Shown in pieces: positions 35,701 through 44,869 of a DNA stretch of 64,000 bases. Source of the DNA: Ceratothoa steindachneri (lineage: Eukaryota; Arthropoda; Malacostraca; Isopoda; Cymothoidae); NCBI GenBank assembly GCA_963969495.1, contig OZ018324.1, positions 161,930,495 through 161,994,494 of the forward strand. Reading direction: 5' to 3'. The stretch's first letter is position 1; every line of letters starts with the position of its first letter. Under the pieces are notes generated by a model, which was given only the letters and a program-made list of their open reading frames with translations, was not told the DNA's origin and did no database searches. Position numbers and translations under genes: made by a program.

Positions 35701-36503
35701 TCCACGCCGTATCCCCTCTGTTTGAAGTCAGCGGGGCTTTACCAGGCGCTGCGTCTGTCTTCACGGCCGAGCTGGTGGCAATACACTACTCGGTACGGGA
35801 AATTACGCGACGTTCTCGGTCCGGAGAGCGGATTGTGATATATAGCAACTCACATAGCACCCTGAGTGCTCTCGGGGCATTGGAATCTCCGCATCTCCTG
35901 GTTCGCGATATCCGTGACGCCACGGTTTTGGCGAGCCGGGCAGATGTCGAGATTATCTCCTGCTGGGTTCCTGGACATGTAGGAATTGCGGGAAATGAGC
36001 GCGCCGATGAGGGCGCCAAAAAGTCCGCGAGGACTCTACGACCGGACCAGCGTTTCGCTCTTCCTTACACCGACTACATGGCAGGAATACGGGCAGCTCT
36101 TCGGACTGCTTGGCAAAGAAGATGGGAGACGGTGGAAGGGAACTTAAAGTTGCGTGCCATTGCGCTGCGACTGTTCCCATGGACCCATTCCCCAATGCCG
36201 CGACGGCTTCAGGTCGCTTTCTGTCGTCTTCAAATCGGACAAACTCGTGTGACGCATCGCTATCTGATGGAGCGCTCGCCAGCGCCCTATTGCGATGACT
36301 GCGTCGTCCCCCAGACTGTTCGCAACATTCTTGTCGAATATCCCAGTCTGGGTGATCTTCGCGCACGACACCTGTCCCCGTACCGGTACCAGGATGGGCG
36401 GGGTCACTACCGCCTGTCCCTTGTACTCGGGATGAGTGCGTGCACATCGACTGGTGGACTTATTGACTTTTGGGGGGAGGCCGGCCTTCTCCCTATTATT
36501 TAA
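32685..36503 (+). pseudogene. LINE copy B ORF2: APE endonuclease, RT, RNase H, zinc finger
   Basis: The endonuclease starts IFLQWNCRGLQANWEELRRL (about 32793) and continues VFQETMLGACPLPALPGYKG. A TAG at about 33174 cuts it where copy C reads LLLGDLN. RT blocks follow: LAFRKPGRNHSTPT (34267), FFDPEKA-stop-DTAW (Tyr codon turned into TAA, about 34533), then the catalytic YLDDISISLGAAQMPTLERR (34780-34840). RNase H (35640-36030) shows VYTDGSK, TAELVAIHYSV, YSNSHSTL (third acidic residue Asp changed to Asn) and GNERADEGAK. The terminal CxxC...HxxxxC motif is CDDCVVPQTVRNILVEY, with His and last Cys lost. It ends at the TAA at 36503. It overlaps ORF1 by about 100 bases in the -1 frame; no ATG start is evident. 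Confidence 0.9.
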
Positions 36504-37021
36504 GCAGGGTTTGTTTTTTTTGTTTGTTTTTTGCATTTGTTTTTGTTTTCTTCCTTTAGGTTGCTTGCTCCTGCGCCGGGGGGACCTCCCCCCGACGCAG
36601 GAGCTTGCTTCCTTTCCCCCATTTGGGGTGTTGTTTTTTTTTTGTTTTTTTTTGTTTTGTTTTTTTGCATTTGTTTTTTTTCTGTTTTTTGTTTGTTTTT
36701 TTCCTTTAGTTGCACGCTCCTGCGCCGGGGGGACCTCTCCCCGACGCACCAGCTTGCTTCCTTTCCCCCTTTTGGGGTGTTGTTTTTTTTTCTCTTTAAT
36801 TTATTTTAAAGTAGCCTAGAACTAGGCCAGTTTTAATACGGCGACTAATGCCCAAGTAGGCAGTCGCCAGATGAGCTCATAAAAAAAAAAAAAAAATCCC
36901 CCATTTGGGTTTTTTTTCGTTTCTTTAATTTGATTTTAAAGTAGCCTAGAACTAGGCCAGTTTTAATACGGCGACTAATGTCCATGTAGGCAGTCGCCAG
37001 ATGAGCTCTATAAAAAAAAAA
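36504..37021 (+). other. LINE copy B 3' UTR with two nested tandem duplications and A-rich tails
   Basis: A GC hairpin (GCTCCTGCG ... CGCAGGAGC, 36567-36604) is repeated at 36716-36753, so a unit of about 149 bp is duplicated. The terminal part, including GTAGCCTAGAACTAGGCCAG and an A run, occurs twice (36765-36897 and 36898-37021, period about 130-133). Copy C has a single version of each. Confidence 0.9.
36840..36868 (+). promoter_or_regulatory. conserved 3'-terminal stem-loop (copy B, unit 1)
   Basis: GGCGACT pairs with AGTCGCC around GCC...GGC. The same structure recurs at 36970-36998 and, with sequence changes, at 58953-58981 in copy C. Its position just before the A-rich tail fits a recognition element for the LINE RT, which is inference from other LINEs with 3' stem-loops. 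Confidence 0.6.
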
Positions 37022-37199
37022 CACCCACTCTCCGGCGAAACAATAATTATAAGCACCCGCTCCCCTGGGAACCACCAGGATTTTACTAAAAAGCAGGAGT
37101 GCGTGTCCCTTCGCCCTTTGTAGACTAAGGCCCGCAACAAAACGCAAGAATTCATTAGATGTGGTAAATTAATTTGCTACCGCGTATGCTCCCCCGAGC
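37022..37199. other. LINE 3' flank, unassigned
   Basis: This is sequence between the A tail of copy B and the first recognisable Gypsy pol residues. It does not continue the Penelope-like element broken at 28603. Confidence 0.4.
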
Positions 37200-38330
37200 T
37201 TCCCCAGGAGTCCATCAAATAGTTTCAATAGATGAATAATCGGCTGTCGAAGCAAATTACCCCCTGGATCCCATGGATGTGGTCCAAATTGCATGCGTAG
37301 CGCAGGACGACGATTACCCTTTACTCATGCCAGATGTGATTAATTTCCGTTCATCAGAGCTAAAATTAAAGGACCATTTATCATCCATTTAGAGAACCAA
37401 GCTCAAAGCTACTCTTGATCAATTCGGTGACGTCATCTCCAACATTCTATACGTGCTACCCAATTCTAGCACAATACCCAATTAACTACTCTAGTAGGTC
37501 CAAGCCGTACCCTTTGCCCGTTCATTCAAGGGAAGAATTCAATGTCGAAGTTGAAAAATTGGTAAGTTACAGATAATTGAACCCTCCAAATCAGATTATT
37601 GTTTCCCTGTCGTAATAGTAAAGAAACCAGATAATTCCTACAGAATATATATTGATTTTAGAAAGTTAAACGCTATCAACGTTTTCGATGCCAAGCCGAT
37701 TCCCTTAATCGACCAAAGTATTCATTTGTTTTAGAAGGCGACGTATATTTACGAATTAGATCTCTGTAAGGCCTATTACCACATTCTATTGAAGGAGGAG
37801 GTAACATGGTACACTGCGTTCTCGACCGCGAAGGGATTAATGCAGTTTTGTGGGCTTCCTCTTGGTCTTGTCACCGCTTGCAGTAATTACAATCGGATTT
37901 TAGTTTGGTTGCTACCATATGTGTCCTTCTATTTTGATAACATTTACGTGGCCACTTATGATTGGGAACAGCACTGGACCGCTCTTCACGTACTGCTGCA
38001 AAGGCTAAGGGACAATAATCTCACCATTGGCATGAGCAAATGTCATTTTGCCTTCAATAGCATCATCGATTATCCAGGCTTCCGCATAACGAACAATCAA
38101 TTAGCCCCGCACGAGGATAAGATCCGAGCCATTGTAAAAATTCCGCTGCCCATAACTAAAAGGAAATTAAGGTCGTTTATTGGCTCCGCTTCCTCTTATC
38201 GGCGTTTATCCCAAATTTTGCCCCCCCCCTTTCCTCTCCCCTGTGTGACCCCCTGAAGAAGAAATGCAGCTTAAGGGTAAACTCGCCTTGGCCCCGATAT
38301 TGCGATTGCTTACTTTAGGATGGTTGAGAG
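37200..38330 (+). pseudogene. Ty3/Gypsy-like reverse transcriptase fragment
   Basis: Readings give LKATLDQFGDVISNI, SRSKPYPLPVHSREEFNVEV, IEPSKSDYCFPVVIVKKPDN, YRIYIDFRKLNAINVFDAKP, YIYELDLCKAYYHILLKEEV (motif A, Asp kept) and FCGLPLGLVTACSNYNRILV. Then comes YFDNIYVATYDWEQHWTALH, where the YxDD box is decayed to YFDN. After it come KCHFAF and LRSFIGSASSYRRL. The order is typical of Gypsy pol from the protease-RT linker to the RT end. The longest open part is 37789-38256. No gag, integrase or LTR was identified around it. Confidence 0.85.
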
Positions 38331-38565
38331 CCACCATTTTGGACTTATTGTTTATCCATTGCCAATGAATCCCTAAACTGCGCATGCAATCAGTTCAGGT
38401 CACGTCAGGAGAAAGTCGTGAAAGCAGATGGCGGCTATTTCGAATGATTTCTCAACTGCTTTTATCATTCTACTTATGTGGACATTTGCAATTATATATA
38501 TTAACTTTGTTGGGTATTCAGATTGATTTATTTTTTCGTGCACAATTTGTATCATTTATCAGAAA

Positions 38566-38568
<3 letters not shown>

Positions 38569-38610
<42 letters not shown>
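38569..38610. repeat. (AT)n microsatellite
   Basis: A TA array directly abutting the polypurine tract. Confidence 0.95.
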
Positions 38611-38612
<2 letters not shown>

Positions 38613-39628
38613 GGTAAGTAAGGAAAGAAGGAAGTAAGCAAGAAAAGGAAGGAAAGAAAGAAAGAAAGGAGGGAGGGAAGAAGGAAGAAATAAGTAAATA
38701 AATCGTAATAAGGAAGGAAGGAAGGGAAAAGAAGAAAGGAAAAGGAAGAACGAAAAATGAAAATTAAAATAAATAAAGAATAAAGGAAATTAAAAAAGAA
38801 GAAAAATGAATACAGAATGAATAAGAACGAAAAAATTATAAATAAAAAGAAAATTGAAGACCGAAAAAAGGAAGAAAGAAAAAGGAAAATGATAAAGGAG
38901 CAAGACTAACGAAGGAAACTGCTAGTTGAAAAAATAAAAAATAAGAAAAGACAAAAGGAAAAAGACAAAAGAAGGAAAAAGACAAAATAAGGAAAAAGAC
39001 AAAATAAGGATAAAGAGAAAAGGAAAAAGAGAAGACAAAATGAGGAAAACCAAAGAACGAAAAAACAAAAAGGAAAAACAAAAAATAAAAAGACAAAAAG
39101 GAAAGGCAAAAGAAGAAAAATGAAAAGAATGGAAAGGCAAAAGAAGGATAAGAAAAAGAATGGAAAAGGTCAAATAATGGTAACGAAAAAAGAACAAAAA
39201 AGAAACGGTAAATTAAACGGAAAAAAGAAGGAAAAGGAAAATTGGACAAAGAAACAGAAGGAAAAGGGGGAAAGAAGAAAAGGAAAATTGGACAAAGAAA
39301 CAGAAGGAAAAGGGGGAAAGAAGAAAAGGAAAAAAATGGAAAAGAAGCCAAAAGAAAAAGAATGAAAGTAAAAAAGAAGAAAAGAATAAAAAAATAAAGA
39401 TAAAGAAAAAATGAAAAGTAGGTAAGATAAAAAGAAGGGATAGGAAATAAGAAGCATATTGCAAAAGAAGGGGAAAACGGAAAACAAACAAGAAAGGAAA
39501 GAAGAAAGAAAAAGAAGGTAAAAGAAAAAGACGAAAAATGAAAAGAAGAAAAAGGAAAAATGAAGGAAAAGGAAAAAGATGGATAAAGAAACAGATACAA
39601 ATAGAAAAGAAAAGAGAAAGAAAATGTG
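38611..39628. repeat. 1-kb polypurine (A+G) tract
   Basis: The + strand is almost entirely A and G for about 1 kb, built of drifting units such as GGAAAAAGACAAAATAA and GAAAGAAGAAAAGG. One exact-looking duplication has the core GAAAATTGGACAAAGAAACA (39236-39285 and following). Long minus-strand frames of F, S and L across it are compositional artefacts. Confidence 0.95.
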
Positions 39629-39639
39629 TTGATCCAGGA

Positions 39640-40060
39640 CCTGTTACCCAGGGATTTATTTGTCCTCTCGACCACGCCCCACACAAGAGGTTGCCTATGC
39701 ACCCTGGGGATCTGGGAGGCCAGATGCTCGAAGTGATATGGCCGGAGACCCAAGACTGGATCATCCTTCTTGTGCGGTAGGTACAAGTCTGGCCTTCCAG
39801 CGGCCACCTGCTAGATCGAGGGCAACGCCAACTCATCCAGGCACTTGGTGTAGTGCTCTGTTTGAGGTCCTCCGGGAAGATAAATGGGGGTATAACGTTG
39901 CCCCCGCTGCTGACCACCGCAATTTTGATGACGAGTCTCGGGAACTTGGTCTTCCTGACTCTCGGTACATCTTTAAGGGACAAAGTCCAGGCAGAACTTC
40001 TCATCTGAGAAGATCCAAAGCATGTTAATGTTGATATCTTCCCATTGGAGTTCTCTGCGT
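39640..40060 (-). pseudogene. mariner-like (Tc1/mariner) transposase fragment
   Basis: Minus-strand readings give MLWIFSDEKFCLDF (first catalytic Asp region FSDEKF, about 40020-39985), then KDVPRVRKTKFPRLVIKIAV, VSSGGNVIPPFIFPEDL, VAAGRPDLYL, HITSSIWPPRSP and, after a frame change, VWGVVERTNKS. This is the DDE domain of a mariner family common in crustaceans and chelicerates. The second catalytic block (Q-Q-D-S-A) and the final D-x-N are not preserved. The 5' (HTH) half is missing, and the 3' side runs straight into the polypurine tract. Confidence 0.8.
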
Positions 40061-41459
40061 GTATACCAAGTAGCGCAGGTTGCCTTTTCTAATTTTTTGG
40101 AGGACTTATTACATCTATGGTATTGTTTCCTTTACAGAAGATGCACAGCTGAGTCTACTAGGATAGGAAGAAGAGATAACCGACGCCAGACAACACGCTT
40201 ACGCGGTATTCAGAGTTGCCATATTACCCACCACACCTTTGTATATATCTATTTATAATACGCCACACAAAACGACATTAAGTTCCTTTAATAGTTTCGG
40301 GTTGCCACAGAGTCCATCTTCGTCTACCATCTACATTTCCACTGCACAACATAATGGTGATGTTCACCCGAGTCGAATCAAAGGTGTTACGAACACAACA
40401 GAGGTTACACATTCGGGATAAGTCTCTAATAGACTCCCTTGAAAGCGTTTGCCTATGCAATAATGACGGGAATGCAAGAGACTCTTGTACTCCTGACGGA
40501 TTCAAATAATCTCTTGTCTTTACAAAATAAAGCGAAGGCTAACAAGGGCATGTATACTGAATGCTTTCGGGAAAGGTTGGTGAAGTTCGGAGTGAAAATA
40601 ATTGGAAGATTCCTGAAAAAGTGTAGTAAGAGCACCTGCGACCAGAAAAAAATGCGCAACTCTCCGTGAATTTAATCCTATGCAACAAGGCGAGCACGGT
40701 TATCAGAGGGGGTTGGGGAGGTGGCACCAAAATGGCACTGTTAGGAAAGTACAAAAATATCACTAGTTTGGACGCTTGAAGCCGAGGTTGTTTTATCACA
40801 TAAGGAGCTGTAGCTCTGCATTTCATTGGCTGGGCATGCTTAGGAGAGTTGCGTGCCTTCCTTTGCCCGAGTGCCATCTCATGCTATACCCCTTCCACAT
40901 ATTTTTACTTCTCTCATCTTCACCACTATGCTAACGTACTTAGCCTTTAAAACTTTCGGGTGGAGATTCCCTCGTTGGTCTTTGCTTCTTAGTTTTAAGC
41001 AACAACCTGAATAATAAATTTAAATACATATCAATTCATTTTAGCACTAAGTTCAGAGACCGGCGATTGAGGAAAGTCTTATCGAAGGGGGCTCGCTGAC
41101 ACATCCGTTACGACTCGATTGAGGAAAAGTCCAGGAAGCGATAAGGGAGACGATCCTCGAGAGATTTCACAGCCTCGAAGGCGACCCAACTTCTAGACAA
41201 CAGCTTCCCACCCACACAGGTATCGATACCACTCCGAGATATAGACCGATCGGGCCCCCAGTCCCGGCCCCTCCTCGGCTAACCCGAGCCCCAGCCCCGG
41301 CAAAATTACGACCCTGGTCTGTCTATACTTCGAGAATGTCCTCTATGGGGGGAGAGCTAGAGGAGAGCGTGCGTGACTTGACAAAATAGCGAAAATAGGG
41401 TTAGATCTTTTTCCACGCCATAAATTTCTAACCACTAATCGCTGGGAATCTTGTAGCGT
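40061..41459. other. no recognised gene
   Basis: Mixed composition; short open frames (e.g. 40439-40669) resemble nothing I know. 41240-41300 is locally GC-rich (CCCCAGTCCCGGCCCCTCC). Confidence 0.4.
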
Positions 41460-41700
41460 CCGTCAATTTCCCTGAATCCCGGCAATCAATCTCGAATCGT
41501 GTCAGTCAATGCATTAGAATTTTGTTCTGGAACGATTCAAATCGCTTTAGTTTTTCGATCCAAATCACAATAGTCAAGCACCTCAAATCGCGTTATTCGT
41601 TCCCTTAAATCGTGTCAGTTAATACTTTGAATCAAGTCGGTCAATATTCTCGAATCGCCAGTCAATCGCTTTGAATCGCGCCATCCAGTCGCTCATTCAA
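41460..41700. repeat. degenerate repeat of a GAATCG(T/C)-GTCAGTCAAT motif
   Basis: The phrase CGAATC-G-GTCA-TCAAT recurs at irregular 20-35 base spacing (e.g. CTCGAATCGTGTCAGTCAAT at 41492, TAAATCGTGTCAGTTAAT at 41605, GAATCGCCAGTCAATCGC at 41654). It may be a decayed minisatellite. Confidence 0.55.
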
Positions 41701-41991
41701 CATCGACCACAAAATGAGGTAGATTTCGGATCTCATTATAGACTTGTTCCCTCTCATGATCATGCACTCCCGTGGTCTCTTACCTGAAACTTGTCTTAGC
41801 AGACATTAACTTTCATGCCATGGCTAATGCGACATTAACGTAACGAGAGCTATGAATAGCCCTGTTGCTAGATGGACTAACATATAACGTTACGCCACGT
41901 ATTGGCGGAGCAGTTAAAGTCAACAAACTCTCAATAGAAAAACCCTTTGGTCACTTTTCCATTAAAAGAAGATGAATTCAAATTTACATAA

Positions 41992-42183
41992 GTGCGTGCG
42001 TGTGTGTGTGTGTGTGCGTGTGTGCGTGTGTGTGTATGTGTATGTGTGTGTGCGTGCGTGTGTGTGCGTGTGCGTGCGTGTGCGCGCGTGTGCGCGTGTG
42101 GGTGTGTGCGCGTGTGGGTGTGTGGGCGTGTGGGCGTGTGCGCGTGTGTGCGTGTGCGCGTGTGTGCGTGTGTGCGTGTGTGC

Positions 42184-42218
<35 letters not shown>

Positions 42219-42222
42219 CGTG
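41992..42222. repeat. (TG)n / (TGCG)n alternating purine-pyrimidine array
   Basis: About 230 bases of TG and CG alternation. Open frames reading V/C/A/R are artefacts. Such arrays can adopt Z-DNA (established property of alternating GT/GC). Confidence 0.95.
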
Positions 42223-42819
42223 TTTTCTATGTGATAAAAACTCAGGAAAAGCGACTCAAAATTAGGCGAGGATTGGAGGGGGAGGCAGTATCGATTTTCT
42301 CAGCGTTAATTCTAATAAACGCTTTTGAACCATGGACTAACCGATCAATATTGGACAATGCGTTGAGTTTTCTGGTTGATTACTTTATTGATAATACGAC
42401 ATAGAACACTGCCCTCATTACCCAGGGATGAACGAGACCCTGCCCACAAAAGCGAGTAAATTATCTCGAGAGCAGAGGGTGCCGAGAAGCCCCGGGTTTA
42501 CTAAACTGGTTGCCAAAGTCTTTTACCGTTCTAGTTACATGCAACAATGATACCCCCTCGAATGAAACTTAGCTGCACGGGCATGAAGAAGTTAAGAGGA
42601 CTGTATGCAATAATAATGCTTCAACGAAAGAGGAGCGACATGAGAAGCAGCTATATAATTGTAAAACAATACACATACTAGTAACGTGTGATTCTGCACA
42701 CTCTAAGACGTATCAACATTCAAAGTATAAACTAGTAATTAAAATATATAATAGGTATTCTCGACAAGTGATGCAGCTTAATCAGCTCCATCTCACTCAA
42801 ATGAAGAATTTGTGAACGT
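42223..42819. other. no recognised gene
   Basis: No coding or RNA feature recognised. Confidence 0.4.
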
Positions 42820-43077
42820 CTATGTAGCGCTCATGAATGGCCATACACAAGGATACATCAGCTCAAGGTAATTTGGTATATCCGAATCCTTAAGAGCTTG
42901 TCTTCCGTTAAATTTTCTGTAATTTGTAACAACTATCATACAAAAATAGCAGTGATCATGGTAGTTCTTCGGCTCTCTCCATACTCTTGGGGTAGAAAAA
43001 GGCATGGCTCTTCTTGCACCTTTGAAACATCTTTCTAGAGCAGATAGACAGCTTCCATATATCATATGAGGGGCCAA
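42820..43077 (-). pseudogene. fragment of an uncharacterised invertebrate protein family (CYFC motif)
   Basis: The frame reads MAPHMIYGSCLSALERCFKG, ARRAMPFSTPRVWREPKNYH and DHCYFCMIVVTNY. I recognise this block (W-A-P-H ... C-x-x-C, then M-P-F-x-x-P-x-V-W-R-E-x-K-x-H-x-x-D-C-Y-F-C) from multi-copy uncharacterised proteins in arthropods and other invertebrates, which are themselves probably transposon-associated. Similarity ends before the usual P-S-A-x-R-P-V-P-H block. Flanks are AT-rich and non-coding, so this is most likely a relic exon or retrocopy. No function is proposed. Confidence 0.5.
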
Positions 43078-44560
43078 GGTATCTCTAGGTCACCGATGGG
43101 CATTCCAAAGTAGTCTATTATACGCTGTCCAGAATTTGGTATCTATCACCATTTTATGTGAGATATGCTCTGTCCGAATTTTTGCATCCTCTAGTAGTCA
43201 TACTCAAGAAAGTTAAAATTATATCTTATGAAACAATCTCAAACATAAAACTATATTGTAGAGTAAATAAATCACCCTAAATTGCGATTTTTAATAATAT
43301 AAAAACCAATGTATTTATGTAGCTCTTGACGATACAGAAAAAATTAATAGCATTTTTAAGTCTGCAGAATATTGATTAGTAAACAGTAGAGAAATAATAA
43401 TAAAAAACTTTTGCAAAAAATTGTTACATAGTTTTTAAGTCCCTATAAATTCTGAAAAAATACCAATCCACTCTTTGAAAGTATATATAGACAGTAAAGA
43501 AATAAAAAGAGGGAGAATACCAAAAAATAGAAAATATATCGAAGAATTCGAAGGATTGTATTAGGAAGATAATTTTCACACTAGATACCAAGCACCCTAA
43601 GGCATCCTACCAAAAAATGGGAGTAAAATCGCACGATTAAATGCGAAACTAACCCAGTAGGGAAACCCATGAAAAAACAGCGCACATTAAAAACGTGTAG
43701 CAATCAGCCTTTCTTAAAGGTTTATAAAGATCTTCCGGTCGAACTGCTTGTCGTTTTATTTGAAAAGTTTTCCAAAACTACAAATGTACTTCTATTCAAA
43801 ATGGGACCCAAACAACAATTGAATAACTACAAGTAACCCATTCGCCTAGGGTATTACAAACGCTCGAGTGCACTCATCTATGAGAACAAATGAGATTCGG
43901 ACGTAATAACGACAGATATGACCACCTGTAGGTTCTTTTTCAATAATTATTGACTTTCTATATAGCATTCCATAAGTTTTCTTCAGTTAATATTGATTCA
44001 GTATTAAAAGTGCTTCGAAAAAAATGTTAAGACCCATTTGAGGCAATATCATGTACATATTCACTTTGATCAAATCCTAATTTAGGTACCAATCGTTCAG
44101 GGTAAAAATACGATTATAGGAAATGAGCAAGACTCTATCTCCCAAAACTTTTACACAGATGCTGAACAGAATTTACCGACATAGAAGAGGACCAAGATGG
44201 AATCAGAATGAATGGGAGGCATTGGAGGCCCGATCGCTTCGGTGATAGCATTGTATTCCTTCTCTCGAGAAGAGAACAATTACAGAGAATCACAAACCAG
44301 TCTCAGTCAGGTTCAAAATTATTAAATATTCGTAGCATTAACTTTTCGCAAAAAAGAAATGATAAAAGATTCATTTTTGAGAATAAGACTCTAATTAAAT
44401 ATATGAAAGAACTTTAGAGCATGTAGAAGAGTATGTAATTAAGCCAGCTTGTGATTTCAGAGGGGGAAAAAACAATTAGCTTAGAGGATGGAAGGATATC
44501 TTAGAATTTTGAAAAGAGGAGACAAAAATAAATAAAATTATGAAGTATACAAAACTGGAT
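43078..44560. other. no recognised gene
   Basis: AT-rich DNA; a 69-codon frame at 44208-44417 resembles nothing I can name. Confidence 0.4.
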
Positions 44561-44778
44561 AATGAAAAACCAGAGAACTAACATAAAAAACCGCAATAAT
44601 AAAGGCAGAAACGAGATGGACCAGAAAGAAGGTCAAAAGTGAAGAAAACATGAGAGAAGGAGAGCAACCGACAAGGTTCCTCTAATAATTCTGAGTCATA
44701 AGAAAGGTACAAGGTAATGGAAACATGAGTGGGCAAAGCGATACAAGGCAGGTCTGCCATAAGGGCAGGGAGGGAGGG

Positions 44779-44861
44779 CGTCCGAACCTCAAAGAACGCG
44801 ATGTTAAACAACCATGACTCGCCCTGGTGGGCGCTCCTTATATAGCCAAACGGGTATAGGA
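44779..44861 (-). repeat. direct repeat, 3' copy (LTR-like)
   Basis: The reverse complement contains GTTTGGCTATATAAGGAGCG and GTCATGGTTGTTTAACATCG. It overlaps the end of the RNase H reading and matches 47897-47979 at about 9 positions in 10. Confidence 0.85.
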
Positions 44862-44869
44862 GCCGCCAC

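Larger units (their letters stand above)
29816..37021 (+). mobile_element. I-clade-like LINE, copy B (nearly full length, dead)
   Basis: About 7.2 kb. The 5' end CCGTAAGGGGCGTGGCGATT matches the start of copy C. The order is 5' UTR (29816-30333), ORF1 with zinc knuckles, ORF2 with APE endonuclease, RT, RNase H and a terminal zinc-finger-like motif, then a 3' UTR with hairpins and A-rich tails. ORF2-encoded RNase H in the polymerase is characteristic of the I group of LINEs. It abuts copy A at its 5' end and Gypsy-like DNA at its 3' end. GC content is clearly above the AT-rich surroundings. Confidence 0.92.

Noticed and set aside
38836..39807. 323-codon minus-strand open frame rich in F, S and L
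   Set aside because: It lies over the polypurine tract; only its first about 50 codons are mariner transposase, and the rest is composition.
41992..42222. CRISPR-like or regulatory repeat array
   Set aside because: No spacer structure; it is a simple alternating TG/CG microsatellite. No CRISPR array exists in the window and the DNA is eukaryotic.
41972..42404. Three overlapping Cys/Val-rich open frames
   Set aside because: They are translations of the TG/CG array with no protein-like features.
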